The notes below the pieces were generated by a model. That model did no database searches. It was not told the origin of the DNA and saw only the letters and a list, made by a program, of their open reading frames with translations. Source: Cydia pomonella (Eukaryota > Arthropoda > Insecta > Lepidoptera > Tortricidae). From it: 64,000 nt of DNA. Made by a program: the position numbers and the translations under genes. The stretch lies in assembly GCF_033807575.1 (NCBI RefSeq), contig NC_084711.1, positions 13,516,001 to 13,580,000 of the forward strand. The letters run 5' to 3'. Of the stretch, positions 1 to 11,869 are shown piece by piece; position 1 is the first letter of the stretch; the number at the start of each line of letters is the position of its first letter.

Positions 1-74
1 AAATGAGCGGTGCAACCCTTAGCATAGTATTATGGACTTTCTTTTACTTGACTTTAAACAGTTTAAGCAATTAA

Positions 75-249
75 ATTAATACTGGACAATGTTACACCAA
101 TCGACCTAGTTCCACAGTACTCAAATTAGGCTTGTGTTGTGGGTACCAGACAAACACACAAATCAATGAAATAAATGCCCTTACCAGGATTCGAACCCAG
201 GACCTCCTGCTCCATAGGCAGGATCACTGCCAACAAGGCTAGGAGGGCG
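75..249 (-). repeat. tRNA-derived SINE
   Basis: Read on the minus strand, this begins with a degenerate tRNA-like head. An A box resembling TAGCCTTGTTGG lies at 230-241 and a B box GGTTCGAATCC at 187-197, the two internal RNA polymerase III promoter elements. A body follows containing the motif GGTACCCACAACACAAGCC, which I know from lepidopteran SINEs. The acceptor and T stems are mismatched, so it is a SINE and not a working tRNA gene. The 3' boundary near 75 is approximate. Confidence 0.7.
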
Positions 250-1750
250 TCAAAACTTTTATTTTTGCATACATAGGAATACATTCACGAATAATTATGC
301 GAATGTTTGATGACATTCATGGTTCCATTTTTTAGTGCACATCAAAGTCACGAATGTCTTCGCACAATTTATGAATACTCCTTCTTAATCGCTTCACATG
401 CGGAGTCTGTAAATAATAGTCTTCGCCCGCAGCGCGGCAACGCAACGCAGTTCGCTCACTCCACTCCCCCGCGAGCTTATCTGTGTACGTACGCTATCTA
501 TCACAAATATAGAAACAATTACCTCACAGCCCGATAAAGTACACAAATAAAATACAAGATTTTTATACCTATGCCTATTTATTTTTCCTGTTGTAAAATG
601 ACAGTCCAATCTAGTTAAAAAAAAAACTCATTTAACGTTAAAATTTAAATACGACGATTTCATTGTTTACATCTCTCGTGCATAAGATGAAGCCTGTGCT
701 GAGCAGTGAGACGTACCTACAAAGGCTGAATTACTATTGTTATTACCTACGAGCAATGTACGAGAGAATAGAGCGAGATGAAATGAAATTGACATGAATT
801 TGTATTGTCGTCCAGTTCCAACTAATTAAAAACGGGTAAAGTAATTAACAATAATTTGTTTAGTTATGCATTCTAATTGAGCATAAGTAGGCAAAAGTCA
901 ATAGTCTAACATCATATCCATTAACTTGTTTATGTGAAGAATCTGTGTGTCGACAGCTGACTGTGTAGCAACACGTACGGTTCTACCTTGCAATAAAACT
1001 ATTTACTCACCTACATGATGTTACTTCAAGTAAAAATGTACATACCTATATATTGAATATAAATCATATTTACGAACACGAGCGTATCTTAATGTAATTG
1101 TAAATAGGCTCTCCGTGATAAAAACGCGATACCCACTTGAAAGTATCTTTAAGTTTTTATCAACCGCGCTTTACCAAGGTTAGGCTTTAGCCACGGCAAA
1201 ATATGCGTACAATATCTGAATATCAATGTTGTTGCTGTAACTCGCTGTGTTATAATATAAGTATAACTGTAAGTATGGGGTTCTAACTCCTTACCAATAT
1301 TTTTTATTTATAACAAATATATAGGTATAGTAATGTCACCTATTCAAATTTTATTTACTAAGCTTTGTATCAACTTCCTATAAGTAAATGTAAATGCTTA
1401 ATACATACTCAAGTATAAAAAGTAAACCTACTCATTAGTACATATATATATATATGAAGTTAATAGATGCATTTGTGTATTTACGTATGTATTATCATGA
1501 TTAAACGGTAAACGCCCTTTCAATAACGGTTTAAAGACAACAAGAGGAAATAATAAGAAAATAATTACTGCTCTGAGTATTGACTCCGTTTTAATGAAAC
1601 AAATGATAACATAATCCTATTATGTCATATATTATATTAACTATCACCAACCTAGAGTTGTTAAGGAAATATTTGCATTTTAAATACTATAAACTATATT
1701 TAATCAAAAGTTTTAAACTTTCCTTTTTTAAGCATTATTCACCCCGCTAC
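250..1750. other. AT-rich non-coding stretch
   Basis: No convincing coding region, RNA gene or recognised repeat. It holds a short TA run near 1442-1455. If the minus-strand exon at 1838-1984 is real, this is the start of its first intron. Confidence 0.4.
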
Positions 1751-1837
1751 TACTTAAAGCAATACGGCTGAGAGCACGTCGATCGTCGCGCATGCTACGC
1801 ATACGTAAACAGCATCCTTTCGAGATGGGGTACTTAC

Positions 1838-1984
1838 TTTGTCTTTGGAAGTGATTCGCCTTAGATCAAGCAGCTTCTGGTACTGGCGGAGCGCCCTCAT
1901 GTAGAGTCGGACGGGGAATTCGGTAGGCAGGGTTGCGGGGCCCGACCGCGCCCGGGACGCCACGTCCGCGCCGCCGCCGCTCAT
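1838..1984 (-). CDS. Candidate first coding exon of an unidentified gene
   Basis: An ATG at 1984 opens 49 codons that end exactly at a consensus splice donor: AAA followed by GTAAGTACC, with the intron beginning at 1837. The peptide starts MSGGGADVASRARSG and continues into a charged, probably helical stretch containing LYMRALRQYQKLLDLRR. I do not recognise the family; the LYMR stretch loosely recalls LYR-motif proteins but is not a match I would rely on. An in-frame ATG eight codons upstream (2008) is possible, but the 1984 ATG precedes a glycine/alanine-rich start typical of GC-rich first exons. The surroundings are strongly GC- and CpG-rich, unlike the rest of the window, as expected near a 5' end. 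The remaining exons would lie left of the window. Confidence 0.4.
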
Positions 1985-2210
1985 CGCACTCTTCACACAA
2001 AACCACACTCGTCCTTCCTTACTAGCACTGTCCGAAAGATACCGTCATGGACGAGCGCCAGCAGCGCGTCCGAAGTGAACGTCGGCCCCACGCAACACTG
2101 ACGTACGCGCCCCCCGCGCATGCGTCGAGCGCTTGCAAAAAGGAAACCACGACCACTTCATCGGCTTTCCTTGCACCACGACGCCGGCCGCCGACCTGAC
2201 CTGCTTTTAT
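1985..2210 (-). promoter_or_regulatory. GC/CpG-rich putative 5' UTR and promoter region
   Basis: This block is dense in CG dinucleotides and lies directly upstream (minus strand) of the candidate first exon. No clear TATA box is seen. It is the sharpest local base-composition shift in the first 20 kb. The promoter role is inferred from composition and position only. Confidence 0.3.
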
Positions 2211-2891
2211 GATAAAAATGTCTCGAAACCTAAACCCGCAAGGCTAAGGCCTTCAGCACTTCGACCTGAGTGCTTGTACTGAGCAAATATTATAGGTTCG
2301 TATCACGGCGGCAGTCGCTGGTGTTTACTATCGATTCCGTCGACAGCCTCGAGCACCTAAGTCAATGAACTTAGCATGCCTTGGCTTCGTTACGTGCTTG
2401 TTGATATATTTGATTGTGTGTAGCTAACATAATCTGCGACAATCTGTAGGGGGTTTGATTCATACTGTTATTTTAGGTAGGTTGCTAATAAGTATCCAAC
2501 TTAATAATGTTCCTGGAAAACGAACTTCCCGAGTCCACATCTGTACAAAAGTATTTTTCCAAGATGCCTATCTGTCTGCCAGTATGAGTAAACAAGCCAC
2601 ATCTGCGTGTATATGTGCTGTGCAGTGAGATGAGTAAGTCAGTTTACAAGAACACTAATCAAGGCTGACTGGCGTAACTCGTATTAGTGACAATCTCGTT
2701 ATTTTGCCACTGTAAAATACGTAGTGAAAAATATATGCATAAATAGGTACCTAATTAGTTTGGCCGCTCATCCTTGAAGTAGTGTTCATACTACAAGAAA
2801 CCTACAAATGCTGGGCTGAAAATTGGTACCATTTGTTCCAATTCCTCTTTATGATATAAAAGATATAAAAGATGTACATACACTGTTTTCA
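2211..2891. other. Unannotated intergenic stretch
   Basis: Nothing supported by sequence was seen. It separates the GC-rich region from the left target duplication (2892-2904) of the LINE insertion. Confidence 0.4.
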
Positions 2892-2904
2892 CAAATCTCA
2901 CTTA

Positions 2905-4210
2905 TCTTCTTATCTTCTAATTACCGGGGGCCCTTGCGGATACACTTCGACCCATAGGGATCTTTTGTGTAGTTGCCCCCTAAGGAAAGACCCATTAGCT
3001 ACTCAAGAGCCTTTTTGACCATTTCCATGTGTCGGATGATGGTGCTTATGGGTAGCCTTTTGAATTCCTTTGGTTCCAGATAGCCTGATCCAAAGTCTTT
3101 CATTCTTTGTCTGGCGAGGGCGTGACATTCACACATTAGGTGTGTTATTGTCTCTTCCTCTTCACCACACATTCGACAATCGGTATTGTCAGAGTGTCCC
3201 ATCCTGGCCAAAACCCCTTTGACCCCATAATGGCCCGTAAACACCCCTGTTATAATTTGGAGTTGTCTCCTGCTAAGTTTCCATAGCTTTTTGCTCCAAC
3301 CGGAGTCTACTTCTTGTATGAAGAGCTTTGAGTGCTTTAGACCCGTCAGACTGTCCCATTCTTTTTGGTGTCTCGTCCTAGTGTGGTCTTTAATAGCCGT
3401 TATAATGGTTCCCTGTGAGAGCCCCACGAATGGTTCCGGACCTATGTGGTTATTTGCGGATCCGGCTCTGGCGAGTTCATCTGCATTTTCATTGCCTATG
3501 AATCCCTCGTGCCCTGGAATCCATACCAGTTGCACTCTATTTTGTCTTCCAAGCTCGTTCAGAGCTTGGACACCATTGTACACCAGTCTAGAGTCCACTC
3601 TGGGCGCCCTGAGCGCCTTGAGTGCAGCCTGACTGTCACTGAGTATATAGATATTCTTCCCTTGGGTTTGCCTAACTATATTCTCATGCACACAGGCAAT
3701 TATAGCGTACGTCTGGGCTTGGAAGACAGTAGCGTAATTACCCATGCTTATGCTACAACTAAAGTCATTTGCATAAATGCCTGCCCCCGTACCAGATACT
3801 GTCTTGGACCCGTCTGTGTACCATATGATGTCGTTTTCATCCGAATTTGGTGCTTGAAGACCTTCGGTCCATTCAGCCCTTGTTGGAACTTTAACTTCAA
3901 AATTCTTACGGAACACAAACTTGGGTTGCATCTTATCGCAGCCCATATTCGTTATCCTTTCCATGAAATTGTCACATTCCATGTTTGTGTGTTTAGTCTT
4001 TGGCTTGCTATCGCTCCATAGGCCTGTTAGTGCCAGCCTGTGTAGCGATTTCCGCGCCTCAGATTGTATCACCAGATGTAGCGGCGGGAGGTCTAGCAGT
4101 ACCTCCATCGCCGCTGTTGGCGTTGTTCTAAACGCCCCGGTAATAGCCATGCATGCTGTTCTCTGTATTTTCATAAGGTTCTCCCTGCATGTGCTCTTTA
4201 GTGTCCTTGT
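2905..4210 (-). mobile_element. 5'-truncated non-LTR retrotransposon (RNase H-bearing LINE)
   Basis: The insertion lies between two exact 13-bp copies of CAAATCTCACTTA (2892-2904 and 4211-4223), a target-site duplication. It reads on the minus strand: the 5' end is truncated inside the C-terminal part of ORF2 and the 3' end has an A/G-rich tail (AGAAGATAAGAAGA) rather than long poly(A). The exact duplication suggests a fairly recent insertion. The C-terminal RNase H plus CCHC arrangement is known from the I, R1 and LOA groups; I cannot choose among them. Confidence 0.85.
2999..4210 (-). pseudogene. LINE ORF2 C-terminal fragment (RT thumb, RNase H, CCHC)
   Basis: About 404 codons remain open to a natural stop, but the endonuclease and most of the reverse transcriptase are missing. 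Residues about 1-65 match the RT thumb/connection region of RNase H-bearing LINEs (MKIQRTACMAITGAFRTTPT). RNase H spans about 128-252: D134 in TDGS, D193 in SDSQAALKAL and D245 in NENADELA are present. The usual second acidic residue, normally Glu in FQAE, is Gln (Q167, codon at 3713-3715). A C-terminal zinc-knuckle-like motif follows (C346, C349, H358, C363). RNase H would normally remove the RNA template strand during retrotransposition; with Q167 this copy is predicted inactive. There is no start codon of its own; the frame simply opens at the truncation point. Confidence 0.85.
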
Positions 4211-4329
4211 CAAATCTCACTTAAGTATGTTATTCAAGCTTTTAGCATAATTGCACTATCTAATGAATAATGAATCCATTAGAGAATAATTACCTTAATT
4301 TTTTATAACTCTGTGCTTATAAAATATTA

Positions 4330-4585
4330 CTAGGGTTCCGTACCTCAAAAGGAAAAAACGGAACCGTCCGTCCGTCCATCTGTCTGTAAAGACCCTTCAT
4401 CTCGAGAACTCATGGAGATGTCGAGTTGAAATTAAAACCATATAGGTAGTCAAGTCTACAGTCTCTTGAAGCTGTAAACAATTAACCTTCTAAGTTAACG
4501 GAATAAAAAAAGACGCCCATTTATGCCACAATTATTTACAGAACCCTCGGTGGGCGAGTCCGATTCGCACTTGTCAGATTTTTTT
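4330..4585 (+). repeat. Interspersed repeat, GTTCCGTA/GTCCGTC family, copy 1
   Basis: It starts with TAGGGTTCCGTACCTCAAAA, then a GTCCGTCCGTCC motif, and ends with GGGCGAGTCCGATTCGCACTT and a T-run. The same head and tail recur at 35821, 48507, 52945 (minus), 25318 (minus) and 63928. The family is common in Lepidoptera. No ORF is seen, so it is probably non-autonomous. Confidence 0.75.
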
Positions 4586-5086
4586 TTGAGTTTGAGGCGG
4601 TTATCCAGTGACGCCGCGCTGAAGAGCTAACAGTTGAACTGCAATCGGATAGTTATCTTAAATCCAAAGTCCATCCTAGTCTCCTAAGAATAGACCAAGG
4701 AAGTAGATTTGTTATATTTATATAACTTACAAGTTTACAACATCCTTTACCATATAACGCCTTGAAGCCGCGGGGCGGGCCAAAACATGATCAATGCTAA
4801 ACACTGGCTGCAATAACGGAACAAGCTCTGTATTTGTTATAAACGGAGTTAACAGTATTCAGTTAAACCACTATTAGAGTAACCTCTAAATCCGTAACAA
4901 GTGTTTGTATTCCAAGACCATACTAAATGAGAACACTTCCCTGGTTCCTATTGCTCGGTAAACGGTTTTAATAAGTCCCTACCGAGGCGAGGGCCAGAAT
5001 GGCGAAGCACTTAGGAAGACCGTTGGACCATGCATCGACATAATAGGCTAAGCACGCGAATGCTTAAGAGGGAAGTATATTATATA

Positions 5087-5285
5087 CCACGTGATCGTCC
5101 CTAAAAAAAGAGAAAACGCTTTTCCACTTCTAAATATTTTCCATTCTCGATGATTTTTTAGTATGTTATTGAAAAAATAAAAAACTAAGTTTATAGGTTT
5201 TCCTTTTTTTTTTCAAAATTTGCAAAACAAAAAAGCAAAACCTATAAACGTTGAATATATTAAGTATGCTAAAACGATCACGTGG
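5087..5285. repeat. Small inverted-repeat element (CCACGTGATCGT ends)
   Basis: Perfect 12-bp terminal inverted repeats: CCACGTGATCGT at 5087-5098 and its complement at 5274-5285. The interior is A/T-rich and largely self-complementary (GGTTTTCCTTTTTT against GCAAAACC). A second copy of the interior lies at about 62766-63270, where it is split by another insertion. No target duplication was found. Confidence 0.6.
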
Positions 5286-6574
5286 TCACGAAGTGATTTG
5301 TTAAAATTTAGTTAGTGTAAAACGTTTTCTCCCGAAATGAAATTTCATAGGAAAATTACCGTTATTTCGTTATATTCGAAAAGCTATTCTTGCCTCTTAA
5401 CCAACTTGACTTGCTCGTGTGATCGATAAATTCATCTTCTAACATCCATTTTTGTTCTCGATAGTTCTCAGACCAGACCTCGAATTAAACGCTCGCTTTT
5501 CTTGTATTTCTCTTAGTTTTAGCGCTTCTTTTACATGATAATACTAGTATTAGTTGGTTCGCAGACTGTGACAATCACGTTTAAAGTTAAAACGTGAGGA
5601 TACCCTTACACCCATTTAAGAACAAATAAGCTTTTCAATATCGCTCAATTGACATTTGTCGTGTAATGTATAAATAATAAATTAGCAAAAAATTAATTAT
5701 TAGTTGTTAATGTATAAATTAGCAAACGAAAATAACAGAAACACATGATCTAGATGCTTGTTATTATTGTTTAAACTTTTTTAACCTAACCTATACTATA
5801 ATACTAGTAATATATAAGTGTGTATTTAACAAGTTCTTTAAACTTTATCAGTGTGTGTAAACAAATAGGGCATATAACTAAGTTAGACTCTGTTTAGAAC
5901 TCGTTTATAATTCTTAATACATCATTCATTGTTCACTCGGCATCAGATATATCAGAGCTGCCAATGTGGTCACAAATATCTGAACAAGCCTGTATTGTCA
6001 AGGCGCTAGAATGCGTGTTTAGATAATTTTGGGTCCTCGGCCGCTTCATCATTATCGCTATATCATTGCATTTCATTTATTAAGTCACAATTTACATTGT
6101 ATATGAATATAAATTATAATTAAAAATAAAACTTAATATCATACACCTATAATAATAATTATTTACAAGACTTAATTAATATTTACAAATATGGGTATCT
6201 GATGGCGACTATACAATAAGGGAGATATGGCCAATATTGCGTCGGGAGTCCAATAATACCTTGATGTTGAACACAAACGGTTTTATTAACGTAAGTTTAC
6301 AATTTTAATAACTCTCGTGTTACACTCAATGTTTTTTAATTGTGAGGAAATAAACACAACTTTAACATTCCTTCGCCATTTTAGTGTTTATAATACTTAC
6401 ATAAATATGTAATATATTTATGTGTGTTTCCTCTACATGATGTGTCTATTCACAACTCGATCCCAACCTATTGGTTGTTGTCAATTTTAAGTAATAACCT
6501 ACTCTACTTGATTCCTTGGGAGAGACGTTTACATTTGAAACTTATACTTGTAAACATATTTAAACGCTTTAAAT
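5286..6574. other. Unannotated AT-rich stretch
   Basis: No coding region, RNA gene or recognised repeat was seen. Several short homopolymer and TAA-rich runs occur near 5640-6180. Confidence 0.4.
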
Positions 6575-6655
6575 AATATTTTATACAATCGTGATATAAT
6601 AGAGAGCTTTTCAGCGGAGTACCGTGTTAAGTAAGGTACGAGATTGAATAGCTTG
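6575..6655 (+). repeat. Short interspersed repeat (AGAGAGCTTTTCAG family), copy 1
   Basis: About 80 bp including ACAATCGTGATATAATAGAG and GAGTACCGTGTTAAG. It matches the reverse complement of 53170-53255 with a few differences. No terminal structure was recognised, so both are probably fragments of a longer repeat. Confidence 0.55.
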
Positions 6656-8534
6656 ATTATATAACTATTATATACAAACATTTTTCTACGACTCTTCAAA
6701 AAAAATTTTTTTTACTATAAAAACCTAAATAATTTATGAACATTGGCAAGTATCTCAGTAGACAAAAATGTATTAGAGAAGACATAAACGCGCGACTATT
6801 TAGTCCGAGCCCGCGCCTGTTTAGTGCCTATTTTATATAGGAGCGCGGCGGCACGTGATAGGTACATTTTTTATAGTTGACTAAAGTGTATCGCAATAAA
6901 TATTATAGTAGAGTTAGGAGCCCATACATGAAAAGTACGCAATTATAGTTTGGTATACGAAATCTTAATTAACCTTTACAGTCGACGAGTAGAAAAACAT
7001 ACCTATTAAAAGGGGATCAGATAAACCTATCAGACAAAAAAAATATGAAACTGGTAACGTAAAACATTAGTTAAGAAATATATTGTATATGGATTATGGA
7101 TTATTAAAAAGGTTTATTTACATAGTAAACGATGACGGCAGTGGAAACTTGATTTTAATCCATTGCTACTATTGCTATACATAGATCATGTTATTAACGA
7201 CGACGCGTGGCTTAACTCGTATTGTAATGTTATTAGAAGTTATATTTGACAAATCTACGCGTCATCGTGGATGAGACGAACTAGCTTGTTGGCGCGGCGT
7301 GGCCTACGTGCCGCGCGTCATCGTCAACTCTTCCTTTCTTGGACAAGTTTTTAATGAGCATCTAACGGACATCACCCGTCAACAGTATTGCTTATTGATT
7401 CGTGTAATCATTGTTACAACAAAAATATTATTCATTCGGTCACTTACGTCAGGTAAGCTGGTGTTCAGGTTAGAAATAGGAACATTTAATTTGTCAATCT
7501 AGATTTATGCGTACCCATGTAACTAGATTGACAAGTGGCAAAGTACATGGCAATTAACAATCGGTTAAGTTAATTATTTATAGGTTTTATACCTTGCACG
7601 ACTGCACGTCTACATACGTAGATAACTACTGACTTAATCAGGTGTCATAAAGGTAATGACTGATAAAATATAAGCTTTTAATAAGAAAAAGTTTGTCATG
7701 ATTTGAAAACTTGTTTTATACTGAACAAAATGTAATAAATTTAGTTTCAAATTTAGATCACGATTTAATGAACTACTTGTTCACTTTGGGATTGTCGTTA
7801 GACGCGTGTATGAGGCTGGATTTTAAAAATTATACCTCACAAAAGGGAATAAAAATCAATGTCACATAAATAAAATAGGTACAATTGTTTATTTGTTTGA
7901 ACCTACTTGACACACTAATTTTTGACTGGCATCCAACGAGTAGGTTTGGTGAAACACGTACAGTTGCAATGTTGGCAGTCCAATGCACATGTATTATATA
8001 TTTTAAGAAAGATAAAAGGTCCAACTTTTATTTTATGTACAATCCATCTGTACAATGTAAAAAAGAAAAAGAAATAAATAGGGATCAACTGATGTTCAAG
8101 GTGATCCTTGAACAGGTCGTGTATTTTTTGCATGGTTTTTTTTTATAACATTTATCCGAATATTACATAGAATCATGCAAAACTGAGACAGCAAATTACG
8201 TTGAATTATATTCTAAGTAATTCCTCATTAAATAAGCTTTCAGCCCATTCATATATGAATATATATTCAGGAATCTGTACCTAAGTATAGCTTTTTTATC
8301 AGGAAAAATCTTTGAGACAGAACTTATGGCCTGACTAAGTAGTGTTAGATAAAAAGTCTATATCTAGGTATAACCCGTCTAAGCTAACTTTGCACCGAAT
8401 GGAATAGAACAAAGTACGGAGTGTCATTATAACCGATATATTTTCATTGAAATTTTACTTGATGAAATTTGTCATTGCAAATGCCATGCAATGCAGAGTT
8501 AATTTGGTTCAATATTCCGTGAGAATAAAAATTG
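6656..8534. other. Unannotated stretch
   Basis: No supported gene. A locally GC-rich patch at 7260-7330 contains GGCGCGGCGTGG facing GTGCCGCGCG (a weak inverted repeat). ATG-initiated frames here are short and AT-driven. Confidence 0.4.
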
Positions 8535-8613
8535 TAACTTAATAAATGCCCCTCCCTCTACCCTCCGTCATTGGCCATAGCAACTGACCCCCCCCCCCCC
8601 CCCCCCCCCCCCC
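8535..8613 (+). repeat. Repeat fragment with 26-base poly-C tract
   Basis: The sequence AAATGCCCCTCCCTC... followed by CATTGGCCAT also occurs at about 14880-14940, so this is part of an interspersed repeat. It runs into an uninterrupted C tract at 8588-8613. The length of such a tract is uncertain in any assembly. Confidence 0.5.
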
Positions 8614-9687
8614 TTGCCCGTCAGCTGGCGACGCTCTTTTATGATGCTAAAGTATCACCACATTTCGTAATACAAACTACAAAGCTTTTACTGAGAGAAA
8701 TACAGAAATACTGCATAAAATGTGGTTTGCACTATTCTAAGAATTATAAACTTAACATATACTCACGCATGTAATCAACTTTTGCTTTGTCAACATAACC
8801 TCACTCTGCCAACACTTCACTGTCTCATTCAGTATCGCGTTTATCTTTAATTTAAATGACACTTGACGATGAATAATCACTGATAACTACTTAATGGAAC
8901 AACACGTTGGTTTAACCATTTGAATATAATCTTGCATAGAGAGAGATTAAGCTCGCAGCGTGCACTACTGCCGGTGCCGAGTCCCCGGACCCCGGCTCCC
9001 CGCCCGACGCAAAGCACGGTTATTCTTATTATAGGCCAGGCACGCTCCGCGGGATGGGGCTCCGCCACCGGCCACACCATAATTAACCTACCCACTATAC
9101 TCGTAAAGTTCAAAATTAATCAAACAATCTTAACTGCAATTTCCAGAAACGTATTACCTATGGTTAAACCAAAACAGTCGTGAACTCGTGATAAAGATTG
9201 CATTCTGTTTTTAAAATATTAAGTTCCTATCTATAAAACTCCAGGCGCATTAAAGATAAATTATCTTCATTGCCGGTTAAGATAGGTCGCGACTTGGAGA
9301 CATTTGGAGAAAGTGACGGCAGGTCGTTAAGATTAGTGCCCGGTGTAAATGAAAGTAGGAGTGTCTAATAAGAGGATAGGTGAACAAAGTAATTAAAGAG
9401 TAATGTAAGCAGGTGTAAAGAAACACTTTCTTTAGAGAAAGTAGTTTTCTTATAAAAAAATTGATTAACAAGCTGCCTTCTTCAAATAAAAGGTCCTTTA
9501 ACACGAGTTGTTCATTGCTTATAATATAAACATCTAAATAATATCCGAAGCTATTAGCTATTACACGAATAATACGAGTATACTAGAACTTCCAAATGAG
9601 TAGAAAATGTTTAAGCCAAATGTTTTGGTTAGACTCAATGCCCGCGAAGTATACAAGTAGAACATTATTGAATACAACATTTACGCT
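8614..9687. other. Unannotated stretch with a GC-rich island
   Basis: Positions 8950-9075 are GC-rich on an AT-rich background and open on both strands for about 80 codons. No splice signals or recognisable protein features were seen, so I do not call a gene. It could be a regulatory island or part of an exon. Confidence 0.3.
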
Positions 9688-10346
9688 TTATAACTAGGCT
9701 TGGGACTTTTGGATGCTCGCCATGGTTCTAGAATCCACGGAGTCGCCATTATGTTATACTATTTTTTTCGAAGTCAAAGTGTAAAAATAAAATATTATAT
9801 TAGATGTCATGATTTATGCTGTTATATCGGTAATAAACACGTTATTATGACTGCAATTAATTTTAGCTTAAATCTATACTACATATCATACACACAAGTC
9901 ACTATCACAGTTCGCAGCTGACATACATATATGATTTACTTAATTATGCATCCTCTTTGATACTTGTGTTGTGATTGTGACAGACTATTGGCATCTATTT
10001 TACAAATAAAAAATATAAAAAACACTTGAGTAATAAATTGCCATTTTTGATTAAAGACGGTTTAAACAATTTATGATATAATTTAAAATGAATAATATGC
10101 ATATCGCGTCAGTTGTGAAGTTGTGAACTGTGACAGTGACTTGTGTGTATGATCATAGTATAGATTTATGATAAAATGAATTGCAGTCATAATAACCTGT
10201 TTATTACCGATATAACGGCATAAATCATGACATCTAATATAATATTTTATTTTTACACTTTGACTGACTTCGAAAAAATATAACATGGCGACTCCGTGGA
10301 TTCTAGAACCACGGCGAGCATACAAAAGTCCCAAGTCTATTTATAA
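9688..10346. repeat. Fold-back element with about 240-bp inverted arms
   Basis: The left arm (about 9688-9925) and right arm (about 10103-10346) are imperfect reverse complements, sharing CTTGGGACTTTTG at the outside and an inner block around GTCACTATCACAGTT. A spacer of roughly 180 bp separates them. Both ends fall at TTATAA (9688-9693 and 10341-10346). It could be a fold-back transposon or long-TIR MITE. Similar short peptides can be read from the two arms, which only reflects the inverted duplication. Confidence 0.75.
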
Positions 10347-11045
10347 CAATCAACTTTGATCCTTCTGCCGGATGCATACAGTTCACGAATAATCTTACTC
10401 TCATAAAGCAATTAGACACGGCAGATAGCTAAGCGTCAAACCAAAGATAGGATAGAGCCCATAACAAAGACAGGAAGACAATCTACTGAAAATGTCGATG
10501 TTTTGTCAGATGCTCCGATTAGTAGATTGAGTCACGATTTTGGCATTCAGTGACATTGACTTATAAAAAACGGTGAGTTGCCTTACCATAAATCTGAACT
10601 TTATAAAATATTTTACTTATAGCCATTACCAACGCCTGGGCCTCTTTCCTTCTAAAGAGCAGCGCCTGCACTAAAAAATGAGGTCATCTGTGAGTGGAAA
10701 GTGAGAGTATTTATTTATTGTACCTATTCATAAATATGCCATTGTTTTAGCATTTCAAGAGATCCGTAAATGTGCTTTTTGTCCGCACTTGACTAATGCA
10801 ACTGAAAGCAAGCTTGATAAATAATATAAATATGTATATCAAAATACTTGTGCCTGCATGTTATGTTTATTTTTACTATCACGTAAACTTAACACAAATG
10901 TATTACATATTAATGTCAATTCTCACTTAGTGCTAGTATTCCTTTCAGACGGAACTGTAAGCCTAAGGGTTGACGTTGACCACACGACTCACTCAGAAAC
11001 AATTATTTATTTTAAGATAATTGTAATGTATTAATATATACCCAG
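10347..11045. other. Unannotated stretch
   Basis: No recognised feature. If the exon at 11046 is real, part of this is intron; the candidate acceptor ATATACCCAG ends at 11045. Confidence 0.35.
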
Positions 11046-11387
11046 GTATTGGCTGTTGTATTTATAAATGTTGCTATATATCTATTTTGGATGTCACTAT
11101 ATGAAGTCATCGTAACTGTTGTATTGACTTCTGAAAGAGCATCTTCTAGCAGCAGCAGAATACATTTTAAAGAATTTTTAAAGCAATATAGCGGACAAAA
11201 TCTGATGCTGAGTCACAAAATCTTACAGAGCTCAGGAGGACATTCAAATGCATCAGCAAAAATTGATAAAAATATCTTAAGACACATGGGCATACGTCCA
11301 AGGAAAGTTAAGCCCACCGGCTTCGAAAAAAAAACACTGAGAATGCGGCTAAGTACGTCATTTGGTAAAAAATGCTGTAAACAATGA
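11046..11387 (+). CDS. Candidate terminal exon of an unidentified membrane-associated protein
   Basis: The reading frame begins directly after a plausible acceptor (ACCCAG) and runs 113 codons to a stop. There is no ATG at the left edge; the first Met is codon 15 of the exon, so it is better explained as an internal or last exon than as a whole gene. Residues about 1-28 are strongly hydrophobic (AVVFINVAIYLFW...VTVVLTS) and look like a transmembrane segment. A serine run (SERASSSSSR) and a lysine/arginine-rich tail ending GKKCCKQ follow. Upstream DNA in this frame is closed by stops. I do not recognise the family. A chance ORF in AT-rich DNA is a real alternative. Confidence 0.3.
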   Translation, partial: VLAVVFINVAIYLFWMSLYEVIVTVVLTSERASSSSSRIHFKEFLKQYSGQNLMLSHKILQSSGGHSNASAKIDKNILRHMGIRPRKVKPTGFEKKTLRMRLSTSFGKKCCKQ

Positions 11388-11869
11388 TTCTTGCATTATA
11401 GTATTTATGGGTGATGGATTTGGATAGGTAATTATTATTTTGAGAACAGGGAGAATGTGAAAAATGACGACAGAGTATACGAAGTTTACTAATGAAGGAT
11501 GGCGCAAAATTAATGCGATCATGAAAACAACACAATGTGGAAATTTGCTACTAAGTATGAAATTTTTATTTTGTAAAAAATCATCTAACAAAATTACACA
11601 ACCTTTATTGCAGAACCAACAATGCATGTGCTGTGTGGTGTGTTTGGTATTTATAGTTCCTATCATCCATGATGACGCGCATATTTGTCAAATCTAACCT
11701 TTAATAACATGACATTACGAGTCAAGGCACGCGTCTTCGTAAGTGACACGATCCATACCGGATCCAATTAAAATAAAACACGTTCAAGCCTCATCGCCTC
11801 TTTAAAGTCCTATGAATTCTGCATAAGAAAAAAAAACGAAATGATGATGTTATAGGGTGGTTTTATTGC

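Noticed and set aside
178..249. tRNA gene at the window start
   Set aside because: A and B boxes are present, but the acceptor and T stems do not pair well and a SINE body follows directly.
3291..4250. Plus-strand ORFs across the LINE
   Set aside because: They are shadows of the minus-strand RNase H frame, which has clear motifs.
8571..8774. Small proline-rich protein
   Set aside because: The prolines come from the poly-C tract; the frame has no other support.
9700..10334. Two related small proteins encoded in opposite directions
   Set aside because: They are read from the two arms of one fold-back element.
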